DNA of 34,461 nt from CAWACC01 sp964390695 (lineage in GTDB: Bacteria; Chlamydiota; Chlamydiia; Chlamydiales; Parachlamydiaceae): contig CAYMKI010000018.1 of assembly GCA_964390695.1 (NCBI GenBank), forward strand, positions 1 through 34,461, written 5' to 3'. Within the stretch, counting starts at the first letter, position 1. Each line of letters begins with the position of its first letter. The position numbers were made by a program, and so were the translations under genes. Positions 6,878 through 16,020 of this stretch are shown here, piece after piece. The notes beneath the pieces were generated by a model. It saw only the letters and a list, made by a program, of their open reading frames with translations, did not search any database and was not told the origin of the DNA.

Positions 6878-8296
6878 ATGCAAGATCAAATAAAAAAGTT
6901 CGATGTAGCCGTCTTAGGCGGAGGTCCCGGAGGATATCCTGCAGCCATTAGGGCCGCGCAAAATGGCAAAAAAGTGGCTTTAATAGAAGCCAGACAGCTT
7001 GGCGGCACATGCTTGAATCGCGGCTGCATTCCCTCTAAAACATTGATAGCTCATGCCGAAGTGTTGCAAAAAGTCAAAGAAGCCGAAGAGTTTGGCATCG
7101 TGGTGGGGGATATACGTTTCAATTACGAAAAGATGGTGGAACGTAAAAACAGACTTGTGGAGAAATTATGCAAAAATTTAGAGGGACTCTTAAAGTCTAA
7201 CCAAGTCACCTTGATCCGCGGTTTTGGAAAATTCGACGCGCCCCATAGATTGAAAGTCAGCGGCGAAGAGAGCGTCATCGTGGAAGCCGACAATATCATC
7301 ATAGCCACCGGGTCGGAGCCGCGGAATATTCCCGCTTTTCCTTTCGATTACCGACGTGTGCACGACTCTACCTCCTTGCTGCAAATTCAAGAAGTCCCCA
7401 AAAAGTTAGCCATTATCGGAGGGGGAGTGATTGGATGTGAATTTGCCTCTTTGTTTGCTATGCTTGGTTCGCAAGTGACTATCTTGGAGCTGATGCCTCG
7501 GATTATTCCCATGGAAAGCCTCGGGGTTTCTGCTGCTTTGACCAAAGCGTTTATAAAAAAAGGCATTCAGATCGAAACATCCATAGCGGTGCAGCGATTG
7601 GAATCGTTAGATGATAAGGTCAACATTTATCTGCCAGGAGATAGGACATTGTCGGCTGATATAGTCTTGGTCTCTGTAGGAAGACAGCTGAACACCAACG
7701 CCATCGGCTTGGAAAAAACAGGCGTAAAAGTCCACGAGAATGGACTCGTAGCGGTAAACGACAGGATGCAAACCAATATCGAAGGGATATATGCTATTGG
7801 AGATATCGCCTCTAAATGGTGGCTGGCGCATGTGGCTACGCACCAAGGCTTGGTGGCTGCCGATAATGCTTCAGGCAAAACGGCGCATATGAGGTATAAT
7901 GCCATCCCATCGGTGATATTTACTCATCCGGAAATAGCAACGGTAGGCTTGAGCCTTGAGCAAGCCTTGGAGCAGAAATATAACGCTACCGCAGGCGAAT
8001 TCCCCTTCCAGGCCCTAGGGAAATCGCAGGCTTCCTTGCAGACGGAGGGGTTTGCCCAGATCGTCACCGACAAAAAGACCGGGCAAATTCTCGGCGCGCA
8101 AGTGGTGGGGCATGATGCCTCTTCTTTGATAGCTGAGATGGGGGTGGCTATCAGCAATGAACTAACCTTAGAAAGCATAACAGAGACCTTGCACGCCCAC
8201 CCCACTTTAGCCGAAGTGTGGCTGGAAGCGGCTTTAGTGGCCAGCGAGGCGCCTTTGCATTTTCCCCCTAAAAAGAGCAGGTTGCAGAAATCATGA
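6878..8296 (+). CDS. lpdA: Dihydrolipoamide dehydrogenase (E3), 472 aa
   Basis: The flavoprotein E3 subunit that reoxidises the lipoyl group of pyruvate and 2-oxoglutarate dehydrogenase complexes (and glycine cleavage), passing electrons to NAD+ in the cytoplasm. Seen in order: FAD-binding GGGPGG (14-19); the redox disulfide Cys45/Cys50 in GGTCLNRGCIPSK, where Arg replaces the usual Val; the NAD-binding loop GGGVIGCEFAS; the second FAD motif YAIGDI; and the dimer-domain catalytic dyad His441-Pro-Thr-x-x-Glu446. Length is normal. The GYPAAIRAAQ helix has Pro where Val is common. The gene overlaps lipA by 4 bases (ATGA at 8293-8296), indicating translational coupling. The lpdA-lipA pairing is known from Chlamydia and makes sense, because LipA builds the cofactor this enzyme recycles. 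Confidence 0.96.
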   Translation: MQDQIKKFDVAVLGGGPGGYPAAIRAAQNGKKVALIEARQLGGTCLNRGCIPSKTLIAHAEVLQKVKEAEEFGIVVGDIRFNYEKMVERKNRLVEKLCKNLEGLLKSNQVTLIRGFGKFDAPHRLKVSGEESVIVEADNIIIATGSEPRNIPAFPFDYRRVHDSTSLLQIQEVPKKLAIIGGGVIGCEFASLFAMLGSQVTILELMPRIIPMESLGVSAALTKAFIKKGIQIETSIAVQRLESLDDKVNIYLPGDRTLSADIVLVSVGRQLNTNAIGLEKTGVKVHENGLVAVNDRMQTNIEGIYAIGDIASKWWLAHVATHQGLVAADNASGKTAHMRYNAIPSVIFTHPEIATVGLSLEQALEQKYNATAGEFPFQALGKSQASLQTEGFAQIVTDKKTGQILGAQVVGHDASSLIAEMGVAISNELTLESITETLHAHPTLAEVWLEAALVASEAPLHFPPKKSRLQKS

Positions 8297-9264
8297 TCGA
8301 AAAAGAATCGCTGAACCCCTTGGCACAGGCCAAGCCCAAAAACAGGTTGAATGTCCTTCCTGCTAATCCGGAAGCCTCCGATGAAGCTAAAGCCGTTGGA
8401 TTGGGCAGATTTCCGTCATGGCTGCATAGAAAACTGCCTAAAGGCAATGAGCTATGGCATACCGGCGAGATCATCCAAAAAAATCGCCTGCATACGGTAT
8501 GCGAGGAAGCCAAATGCCCGAATCTCTTAGAATGCTGGTCCAAAAAAACCGCTACCTTTTTGGTGATGGGCAATGCTTGCACACGCGCTTGCGGATTTTG
8601 CAATATAGATTTTACCCAAACGCCTGTAGCTTTGGACCAGCAGGAGCCGGAAAGGGTAGCCGATTCCGTATTGCAGTTAGGCCTTAGGCATGTAGTGATC
8701 ACTATGGTGGCAAGAGATGATTTGGCCGACGGGGGCGCAGCCCACATAGCCAAGGTAGTGCATGAAATTCGAAAAAGATCGCCTGAGTCGACCATAGAAG
8801 TGTTGACATCCGATTTCTGCGGTCGTGAAGAATCCCTTCAGATTGTTTTGGATGCGCATCCGGAAATATTTAATCATAACTTGGAAACCGTTAGGACGCT
8901 GACGCCGACGGTGCGCCATAAGGCCACCTATGAGCGCAGCTTAAAGGTGTTGTCCTTTGCCCACCAAAATAGGCCCTTGAATATGCTGATCAAATCGGGT
9001 ATAATGGTCGGCTTGGGAGAAACGGCGCAGCAGGTAGAGGAGGCTTTGCAAGATCTTCGTCGCACCGGATGTGATATCGTGACCATGGGCCAATACCTGC
9101 AGCCGCACCGCCATAACCTACGAGTCAAAGCCTTTGTCACACCCGAGCAATTTAAGGCCTATGAAGAGTATGGCTATTCGTTAGGATTTAAACACATGTA
9201 TTGCGGGCCTTTTGTGCGCTCCAGCTATCATGCGGAATCTACCTTAAAATCAGCTAACCTATAA
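8293..9264 (+). CDS. lipA: Lipoyl synthase (323 aa)
   Basis: A radical SAM enzyme that inserts two sulfurs into protein-bound octanoyl groups to make the lipoyl cofactor of 2-oxoacid dehydrogenases. It carries both iron-sulfur clusters: the auxiliary cluster motif Cys70-x4-Cys75-x5-Cys81 (CEEAKCPNLLEC) and the radical SAM motif Cys96-x3-Cys100-x2-Cys103 (CTRACGFC). The C-terminal RSSYHAE, whose serine is an auxiliary cluster ligand in the family, is present at about 309-315. GIMVGLGE and the QYLQP block are also typical. The start overlaps the lpdA stop (ATGA), so it is translated with lpdA. The N-terminus has a 40-residue extension of ordinary length. No lipB or lplA lies in the window, so the source of the octanoyl substrate is not seen here. 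Confidence 0.97.
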   Translation: MIEKESLNPLAQAKPKNRLNVLPANPEASDEAKAVGLGRFPSWLHRKLPKGNELWHTGEIIQKNRLHTVCEEAKCPNLLECWSKKTATFLVMGNACTRACGFCNIDFTQTPVALDQQEPERVADSVLQLGLRHVVITMVARDDLADGGAAHIAKVVHEIRKRSPESTIEVLTSDFCGREESLQIVLDAHPEIFNHNLETVRTLTPTVRHKATYERSLKVLSFAHQNRPLNMLIKSGIMVGLGETAQQVEEALQDLRRTGCDIVTMGQYLQPHRHNLRVKAFVTPEQFKAYEEYGYSLGFKHMYCGPFVRSSYHAESTLKSANL

Positions 9265-9274
9265 AGTCAAGAAT

Positions 9275-10204
9275 ATGAAAGAAGATAGTCAGGAAGAATT
9301 TGAAGAATATCACTTAGCCGATGCCACGGATGTGGCTATCCTCATGCACAGAGATGCTCACTTCAGCGGCAGCTTTGAGATCATGCTGGAATATTATGAA
9401 AAAGGCGGCAAGGGGGTGTATCCCGAATTTGAGCTAGAGAAAATCCTGGCTTTGCGCGATATGGAAAATGCCATGCAGGAAAACTTGGCGGCTGTCATGC
9501 TGACAGGAGCAGACGCTGAAAAAGTAGCTCGATCCAAAAAAGCCTACAAAGACCTTAGGCAGCTTTATGAGATCGAAAATCCCGTCAGCCCCTACCCGAA
9601 AAAGATTGCCGACCTAATCCTCACCGAAGATGAAGAAGCTGTGGCTGAGATAGCCGCGATTGTAGCCGAAAAGTCGGGTATCGTTCCTGACTTATTGGAA
9701 TTGATACAATCACCCGACTTTCAAGATCCCCTATTTCCGGGATATGGATTAGCCCCTCTTTTAGCCATCAAGTGCTTAGGTCAAATCGGCGACAAGCGCG
9801 CTATCATCAGTTTGTTTGAATCGATAGGCCAAAGCGATTTTTTTGACGATGATGTGGCTTTGGAAGCATTGAAAGCTATAGGTGAGCCCGCTAAGCAGTT
9901 TTTACTCACCGTGGTCAAAGGCAAGCCATATAATGTCGACAATGAAAAGGCGGCTATCGCCTTAATGGCTTTCAAGGAAGACCCTGAAGTCACCAAGACC
10001 TGTTTAAAGCTGTTGCAAGACCCTGAAGTGATGAAAGATCCGGCTTTGGCCATCTATTTGATCTTAGTATGTGAAGGCCTGCAAGAAGCTGCACAGCAGG
10101 AGGCTTTCAAGGCTTTGGCAGCCGATCCCAAAACGCCCAAAATCCTGCAAAGGGATTTCCAAGCGGTCATCAAAGCTTGGAAAAAGGTTCCTTCCGCCGA
10201 GTGA
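9275..10204 (+). CDS. HEAT-repeat-like hypothetical protein (309 aa)
   Basis: A soluble, acidic, almost wholly helical protein with no signal or membrane segment. Residues about 130-300 read as consecutive HEAT/PBS-lyase-type helical hairpins, for example LLAIKCLGQIGDKRAIISLFESI, DVALEALKAIGEPAKQFLLTVV and EKAAIALMAFKEDPEVTKTCLKLL. The Gly-Asp turn between helices A and B in IGDKRAI is typical of the repeat. The N-terminal 110 residues (FEEYHLADATDVAILMHRDAHF) form a separate helical region with conserved-looking His and Asp. Such proteins usually bind other proteins. It begins 10 bases after lipA and so is probably co-transcribed with lpdA-lipA, but a link to lipoylation is only suggested by position. 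The ribosome-binding site is weak. Confidence 0.8.
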   Translation: MKEDSQEEFEEYHLADATDVAILMHRDAHFSGSFEIMLEYYEKGGKGVYPEFELEKILALRDMENAMQENLAAVMLTGADAEKVARSKKAYKDLRQLYEIENPVSPYPKKIADLILTEDEEAVAEIAAIVAEKSGIVPDLLELIQSPDFQDPLFPGYGLAPLLAIKCLGQIGDKRAIISLFESIGQSDFFDDDVALEALKAIGEPAKQFLLTVVKGKPYNVDNEKAAIALMAFKEDPEVTKTCLKLLQDPEVMKDPALAIYLILVCEGLQEAAQQEAFKALAADPKTPKILQRDFQAVIKAWKKVPSAE

Positions 10205-10216
10205 AGCCGGCGGAAG
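10191..10216 (+). terminator. Hairpin at end of lpdA-lipA operon
   Basis: CTTCCGCC (10191-10198) pairs perfectly with GGCGGAAG (10209-10216) around a 10-base loop that contains the stop codon of the HEAT-like gene. It is GC-rich and well placed between convergent genes. No uninterrupted T-run follows directly, so it may act as a weak terminator or a 3'-end stabiliser. Confidence 0.45.
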
Positions 10217-10234
10217 AGCATGTGTACCCGTTTG

Positions 10235-10693
10235 TTAGGATTTTTTGAAAGAGCCGGCATAGCGGATGCAAGCTTCTACACCGCGTTCCATTAAGTATAT
10301 CCCGGCAAAAACGCCTGCGGTGGCACAAACGGCCCTGGTATATATGAAACGTTTATTATAATAGTGTTGTGGAAGATCTTTTCGGATATATTGTCGAGCA
10401 AAACCATCATATGTTTTCGCGCATTTGTAAGCTCTATTAGAATAGCCCGCTGCAGATACTACCAAAAAAAGGCCGGTAACAAGCATGCGCACTTCAGATG
10501 TTCGATCCAAATCTTTATTTTGGGCCGATATGACGGCAGCGGGGGCGCTGATATACACGCAGTTTCTGAAAAATTTAACGGGCTTTATAAGACCATGCCA
10601 AGCCAAGTTACCCGCTTCATTTGCTGTTACACTGATCATTTCCGCCAAGCCTGGTGTCAAATAGGCTAGCGTGTGTTTTCCGATAGTATTCAT
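10235..10693 (-). CDS. Small membrane hypothetical protein (152 aa)
   Basis: Unrecognised. A perfect AAGGAGG lies 5 bases before the ATG at 10693, so the gene is well translated. Two membrane-helix candidates are seen at about 69-84 (RMLVTGLFLVVSAAGY) and 117-134 (IYTRAVCATAGVFAGIYL), with a weaker hydrophobic stretch at 43-57. Between the two helices is a basic, tyrosine-rich loop (NRAYKCAKTYDGFARQYIRK). The Ala/Gly-rich helices and overall size resemble small inclusion-membrane or envelope proteins, but no specific signature supports that. It converges on the HEAT-like gene and is the only gene between that operon and the large ankyrin gene. Confidence 0.7.
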   Translation of the reverse strand: MNTIGKHTLAYLTPGLAEMISVTANEAGNLAWHGLIKPVKFFRNCVYISAPAAVISAQNKDLDRTSEVRMLVTGLFLVVSAAGYSNRAYKCAKTYDGFARQYIRKDLPQHYYNKRFIYTRAVCATAGVFAGIYLMERGVEACIRYAGSFKKS

Positions 10694-11049
10694 ATGCCTC
10701 CTTATGAGCGTGAATTGAAGAGGATCACTCTAGCAAATGTTCTTATTATTTCGCAGCTAATTTTATAGGTATTGCCTGAGCTGCGCTGTTGTGCTTTATT
10801 TAATAATCATTTATCGTATTCGTTTTTGAATATTAGAATCATCTAATTAAAATTTAATTTCATGTAACTATTCAGCAAGGTACCTAGAGTGTAACTTGTG
10901 AACCACAGAGCCCACAGAGTGCACAGAGGGATCATAATATGAAGAAAACTAATCGAACTTGCACATTTATATATCTCTGTGGGCTCTGTGGTTCGTCTTT
11001 TTGCATTCTATGAAAGATGGTGATTAGTCAGAAATTGGAGATGGCGGAT
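10694..11049. other. Intergenic region with a palindromic repeat
   Basis: A 356-bp divergent gap. The first 200 bases are AT-rich and hold no clear gene. The second half is occupied by the palindromic repeat at 10900-10994, which ends only 22 bases before the first possible ATG (11017) of the ankyrin gene and could shape its 5' leader. Confidence 0.5.
10900..10994. repeat. Palindromic CACAGAG-type dispersed repeat, copy 1
   Basis: The 20 bases at 10900-10919 are the perfect reverse complement of 10975-10994 (arms begin GAACCACAGAG). Between them lie further CACAGAG units and an AT-rich spacer. A T-rich run (GTCTTTTTG) follows on the plus strand, so the element could form a terminator-like hairpin. 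The same arms recur, more diverged, at 31744-31854, and related CGGAG/CACAGAG strings lie at 20981-21020 and 34161-34206. Confidence 0.85.
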
Positions 11050-14000
11050 ATGAATATAGAATTATTAAAATTTAATTATTTTCTAAAACAATTGGCTGAT
11101 CCAGCTGTAAAGGCCTCGGTGGTGAATGATCAACTGTGTCTTTCGAAAGTTTCTCCAGCCGTGGGTACTTTAGAAGAACGCATGATAAAGATAATTAGCT
11201 ATATTTCTGCTCATGGAGATCTAGTAAATTCAAGAAATTTAAAATGGATCAAAGAGATCAAAGCTCGTTGTGTCGCTGATTCCGCATCTCAAGGAGCAGA
11301 GATTCAAAAAAAAATTCATGCTCAATTTGATAAATTTGAAAGCTTGCTTAACCCTGTTACAGAAAAGATAGACAAACCCTTTTCCCGCGAATGCATTTGC
11401 CTGCAGGTGGCAGCTTCTCCTAAAAACAAACATGCTTTTATCGAGAACTTGCAACTTCTTTTGAATAATTTCCCTCGATATCAGCTTCATCAAGATCTTT
11501 CCATCTATGATTCTGCCTACAAAAGCCTTTCGCAGGATTGGAATTTTGACCGGATGTATGAAGCTTTGGAGATAGAATTTTACAAGTACGCACAGATCGA
11601 GCCTGACGAAGCATTGATCGCATTGAAATCATCGATATACTCTTTGCTGAAGTTTCCTATACCAATAAAAATGGGGGTCATCATTGAGACCTCCCCAATA
11701 GGAACGGATAATGAAAGCATGCTTGTCAATATGTTGAACCTTGTGCAGCAAAGGATTCCTTGTCTGATTAACCGCCATTTTTTTTGTGCGCATGCCAAAA
11801 ATTTTGATAACTGGCCGAAATTCAACCTCAAGGATTATGATATCTACATTCAAAAAGATGGAGACTTATGTGCTGTGATTGCTAAAGGGTCATCTTTAAG
11901 CAGCCAAGGCTTTCATGAAGACAGTTTCAAATTAGCGGACAGTGAAGAATATTTGAAACCTTCTGCCCGTCCTCTTAAATTCCACAAAGATATCAGAACT
12001 CTACTCGTGAATGAAACTGAGAAACAGCGTTTTTTTCGCATAGTTTCTTTCTGGGGGCATGGAACATATCCCGGATATCCTGGAGATTTAAATCCTAAAA
12101 AAACGGGAATTATTGCAGGTTTGCCTGAGATGTGCTTCCGCAAAAGCTTAACATCTCTCAAAGAAAAAAATATGGCTTTTATGCATTTGATGAGTTGCTA
12201 CAGTGGGGGAACTCTCTCCACAAGGATTCATCTTGGCGATAAAAGTGTTCCTTGTCCTATCTACATTCAATCGTCCTTTGACGTATCCACCGTGATACAT
12301 ACTGATTTGCAATCTGAATATGATTCCGTCCGCCTCTTGCAAGTAGCCAACAACATTCTCTTTCCTTCACTCCGGAAAGGTTCTCCTTTAACAACATACC
12401 CTCTTTCTTTAACTGCAGCAGACAGGAAGAGATTATCGTCTTTGTATGAATATTCTTATACTATACGTCATTTCACGAATATAGGCGCCTTGCTGATGCC
12501 CTCCAACAGAAAAGACATCCCAAAAGTGGTTTATCCGGCTGTCGAAGACAAGGAGATTTTGGATGTCAGCCGGGCATTTAACAAACTAAAGGCTTCCTGC
12601 CACTCTGAACATTGGCCGACAGCTTTAGAGGATAGCAGCTTGGAACGAAAAGCCTATCTGTTTTCAGAACCTATAGTGCCTTTTATCCTAAAGGGATCGG
12701 CAACCCTTCCGATGATATTGCTATCGCGTGGAGGCGCCACTCATCATCTCATCAAAGGAATCGTCGCTTCCAAGCATCATTTGGAAGACATCGTTAAGGA
12801 GACATTCAATGCCTTTGAAGACATCTTTAGTTTCGATACAGATCTTGATCAATTCGTCACTAAAGTTTATTTTATAGGGGACTTTAGTTGCCAATACCAA
12901 GGAAAGAACGTAATGCTTTCTCGTGTAGTCATAAAACAGAGTCTTAGGCAATGTGAAGTCTTTTTTCAACCTGAGAGGGAAACAGATTTTACCAAACTTG
13001 TTTACAAGCGCCAAGCAGTTGCTGGGTACAGTTGGAGGCAGGATAAAGTCGAAAAAATTAGCCACAACGCAGGGATCAGGACAATTTATCAGATGGCCTT
13101 TAGCAGTTCCCCTGGCAATAAAGCGCTCTATCATATAACAGCGGGTAGACAAAGCCATGAGGATTTCATCGAAGCATTAGATTCTTTTTTCTTTATGGGG
13201 AGGCCGTCTATTGCAGCCAAGATCTATTCTGCTATACTCAAAGATAAATATGCGTATCCATCAAAAACATTCCATCTAAAAGGTACATTGAATGAATTAG
13301 AGGCCGAGCTCTGCAGTATGCCTATCAAAGATAGGTATGAGATATTTTGTTCTGCCTTTGATATGCCTCAGATCTCTTCATCAAACCAAATCCTGCTCAG
13401 AGAATTTACGCATACCCCTCTTATGTTTGCTGTGAAAGATGGCGATCTAGAGAAAGTAAAATCCCTATTAAAGGAAAATCCTGAGACTCTGGAAGCTGTA
13501 CATATGAATGGCTCGACAGCACTCACGGTGGCAATTTTTGAGAAGAAAACGGATATAGCCCAATGGCTGATCGAACAAGGAGCCAACATCAATCATGTCA
13601 ATCGTTTTGGCTATTCTCCCTTATTCTATGCTTGTTACACTAGCATCGAGTTTATAGAGTGGCTGCTCAATAAAAATGTCCCTGTCCGCGGAAAGCAAGG
13701 AGCAGAGATGCTAATGGAAATGATAAAAACTAAAGACTGGATAAAAAGTGAATTCTTTATCGACCATGAGTTTGGAGCCGAGACATCCCAGTATCCTTTC
13801 CTTGGAGAAGCTCTTAAGCACGGAGCTAAAATGACTATTATTAAGAAATTGCTTCGTTATCCCCGTGTCCGCATCAATGAACAGTTTACTGATAATAAAA
13901 CGACGGTACTTCATCAATGTGTGTATGTGCAGGATATAGAAACAATGAAATTTTGTCTGGAACGAGGGGCTGATCCGAATATAACCAATAAGAACAAAGA

Positions 14001-16020
14001 GTCGCCTTTGTTCTGGTTAGGTATGTATGGAAAAGATCAAATCGTCGAATTTGCCCAAACGCTTATTGAAGCCGGCGCTAATGTTAATGAGCAAGATGCA
14101 AGCGGTAAAACTCCGTTATATAATGCGATTTTAAGTTGTCAAAAACCTCTGATTGAAATTCTCATTCGACGGGGAGCAAGCCTTCAGATAGAAGACAAAG
14201 ACAACATAAATGTATTAGAATATGCGGCTGGTATGGATATGTTAGATTTCATCCTGCAAATTCCAGGCATAGATATCAATCCAAAATATTGCAAGCTAGA
14301 TCTCCTTTTTCAGAATGCTATCCAGGCAGGCAAACTTGAAACCGCGAAGTGGTTGGTAATGCATGGAGTAGATATTAATGGGAAGTTTAATCTTTCTGCT
14401 TATCTCCACACGTATTTGAGTCAATTGCCGGTAGGGGGCGATCCTAAGCCTGTGGTTCAATTTTTTATAGATCGAGGCGCTGACTTGGGCCTGCAAAATA
14501 ACGAAGGGGATGCCATCATGCATCTAGTCATGCGTAGGCATGATATAGAGCTTTTCAAATTTTTGAAAACAGCCGGAGTTTCTGTAGACCTGCCTTTAAA
14601 CCATAAGGGGGAGAGTCCCTTTTCAGCAGCCTTTAACACACAACCTTTAAAAAACAGCAAATATTTGGAAAGAATTCTTGAAGCTGAAGAAGAGACGATT
14701 CTAAACAAAGATATCGCTGCCCTCTTAAAAAAATCTCTGGAAAATTCTGAGGGATATCCCCTTGCAGCTATTTTGTTGGTCGACATGGTTATTCAGGTGC
14801 ACTTGGCCAGAGGGGATGGTGTAAAAAATCCTACCTTGCTATTGTATCAGGCTATTTCTGATCAGATAGTGGATGATGTCGAAAAGTGGTTTAAAGAACA
14901 CCCCAAAACTAAACCTAAAGATTTTTATGGCCTGCCGGTATTGCATGCGGCTTTGTATTTCACAGGGCGTATAAATGCCGAAAACCGTAAAAAAGGCAAC
15001 GAAATAATTCAAACCATTCTTAAGAATTTTCCAGAAAGCGTACATGACAAATACATCAAGCTGCCTACACAACTCGCCGAGGACTTTGAAGTGATAAAAA
15101 CTTTGATCCTGATGGATGCTGAAATCGATGTAGGGAATGTTAATCCAGGTCTTAAAATGATTGACTTGGAAATTCTCGATATGTTGGAAAAGAAAGGGGG
15201 TGACCTGTCAGGAAAAACTGGTTTGAGTTATTTAAAATTGTATATTTATCATAATTGCCTCGTGGGCATTAAACATATGCTCACCAAAATAAAAATGAGC
15301 CCGCATTTTATTTTAGGTTTAGCCATTATAGATCAAAAGTCCGATGAAATCTTGGACTTGCTTATCGCTTGTCCCTTTCTGGAAGTACACCATCTGAGTG
15401 AGTATGGTTCTTTGCTGACGTATGCTCTATTCAAAAAAAATACCCGTATTGTGAAGTGGCTTCTCTCCAAAAAAGCGCCTTTTTTTTATAAGAAAGGTCA
15501 GCACACATATCCCTCTCCGTTTCATGTGTTATCTCTTCTTAAAGAATCTGAAGAGGTTAAATCCATGGCAGATGATTTGCTGCAATCCGAATATATCAAC
15601 ACCTTGAATCATGTCTGTACCTTAGAAGCGGGAACTCCCTTATTCCACGCCATTAAGCTGAAACATGAGATCATGATCAACTTTTTGATTGCACATGGAG
15701 CCGATGTTAATAAGTCCAACAGCCAAGGCATATCTCCTTTGCATCTGGCTCTGATGAGTAAATTAATTCCTACCGCCATAGCATTGATTAAAAAAGGAGC
15801 TGAAGTCAATGCGGTTGATGATAAAGGCAACACCCCTTTGCATAAAGCCCTATTGCATCTGGGAAGTACTCAAAAAGAAAAAAAAATCCTGGAGCTCATT
15901 ACCTTGATGCTCAGCAAAGGATCTCGCTGGGATATACCGAATAAAGAAGGTCTGACAGCTAAAGACCTAGCTGTCAAACTGCGTCTTAGAAAAGTGCTCG
16001 AGCTTATGCAAAGGCTCTAA
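11050..16020 (+). CDS. Giant ankyrin-repeat protein with clan CD (caspase/CHAT-like) peptidase core (1656 aa)
   Basis: The start is placed at 11050, where GGAG lies 9 bases upstream; ATGs at 11017 and 11041 are alternatives with poorer sites. Residues about 1-190 are helical. At about 320-415 the order of elements matches clan CD cysteine peptidases: a hydrophobic strand RIVSFWGHG with His337-Gly, then 46 residues later MHLMSCYSGG with Cys383 after a hydrophobic strand, then PIYIQSSFDVST (about 402-413), like the strand and Ser-rich loop that line the S1 pocket. From about 788 to the C-terminus are many ankyrin repeats, e.g. TPLMFAVKDGDLEKVKSLL, NGSTALTVAIFEKKTDIAQWLIEQGANIN and GNTPLHKALL. 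The middle (500-780) is unassigned. Ankyrins would bind a target, probably in the host. It overlaps the next gene's stop by 4 bases, tail to tail. Protease activity is inference. Confidence 0.85.
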   Translation: MNIELLKFNYFLKQLADPAVKASVVNDQLCLSKVSPAVGTLEERMIKIISYISAHGDLVNSRNLKWIKEIKARCVADSASQGAEIQKKIHAQFDKFESLLNPVTEKIDKPFSRECICLQVAASPKNKHAFIENLQLLLNNFPRYQLHQDLSIYDSAYKSLSQDWNFDRMYEALEIEFYKYAQIEPDEALIALKSSIYSLLKFPIPIKMGVIIETSPIGTDNESMLVNMLNLVQQRIPCLINRHFFCAHAKNFDNWPKFNLKDYDIYIQKDGDLCAVIAKGSSLSSQGFHEDSFKLADSEEYLKPSARPLKFHKDIRTLLVNETEKQRFFRIVSFWGHGTYPGYPGDLNPKKTGIIAGLPEMCFRKSLTSLKEKNMAFMHLMSCYSGGTLSTRIHLGDKSVPCPIYIQSSFDVSTVIHTDLQSEYDSVRLLQVANNILFPSLRKGSPLTTYPLSLTAADRKRLSSLYEYSYTIRHFTNIGALLMPSNRKDIPKVVYPAVEDKEILDVSRAFNKLKASCHSEHWPTALEDSSLERKAYLFSEPIVPFILKGSATLPMILLSRGGATHHLIKGIVASKHHLEDIVKETFNAFEDIFSFDTDLDQFVTKVYFIGDFSCQYQGKNVMLSRVVIKQSLRQCEVFFQPERETDFTKLVYKRQAVAGYSWRQDKVEKISHNAGIRTIYQMAFSSSPGNKALYHITAGRQSHEDFIEALDSFFFMGRPSIAAKIYSAILKDKYAYPSKTFHLKGTLNELEAELCSMPIKDRYEIFCSAFDMPQISSSNQILLREFTHTPLMFAVKDGDLEKVKSLLKENPETLEAVHMNGSTALTVAIFEKKTDIAQWLIEQGANINHVNRFGYSPLFYACYTSIEFIEWLLNKNVPVRGKQGAEMLMEMIKTKDWIKSEFFIDHEFGAETSQYPFLGEALKHGAKMTIIKKLLRYPRVRINEQFTDNKTTVLHQCVYVQDIETMKFCLERGADPNITNKNKESPLFWLGMYGKDQIVEFAQTLIEAGANVNEQDASGKTPLYNAILSCQKPLIEILIRRGASLQIEDKDNINVLEYAAGMDMLDFILQIPGIDINPKYCKLDLLFQNAIQAGKLETAKWLVMHGVDINGKFNLSAYLHTYLSQLPVGGDPKPVVQFFIDRGADLGLQNNEGDAIMHLVMRRHDIELFKFLKTAGVSVDLPLNHKGESPFSAAFNTQPLKNSKYLERILEAEEETILNKDIAALLKKSLENSEGYPLAAILLVDMVIQVHLARGDGVKNPTLLLYQAISDQIVDDVEKWFKEHPKTKPKDFYGLPVLHAALYFTGRINAENRKKGNEIIQTILKNFPESVHDKYIKLPTQLAEDFEVIKTLILMDAEIDVGNVNPGLKMIDLEILDMLEKKGGDLSGKTGLSYLKLYIYHNCLVGIKHMLTKIKMSPHFILGLAIIDQKSDEILDLLIACPFLEVHHLSEYGSLLTYALFKKNTRIVKWLLSKKAPFFYKKGQHTYPSPFHVLSLLKESEEVKSMADDLLQSEYINTLNHVCTLEAGTPLFHAIKLKHEIMINFLIAHGADVNKSNSQGISPLHLALMSKLIPTAIALIKKGAEVNAVDDKGNTPLHKALLHLGSTQKEKKILELITLMLSKGSRWDIPNKEGLTAKDLAVKLRLRKVLELMQRL

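Noticed and set aside
10364..10669. 101-aa plus-strand open frame
   Set aside because: Antisense to the 152-aa membrane protein, which has a perfect AAGGAGG site.
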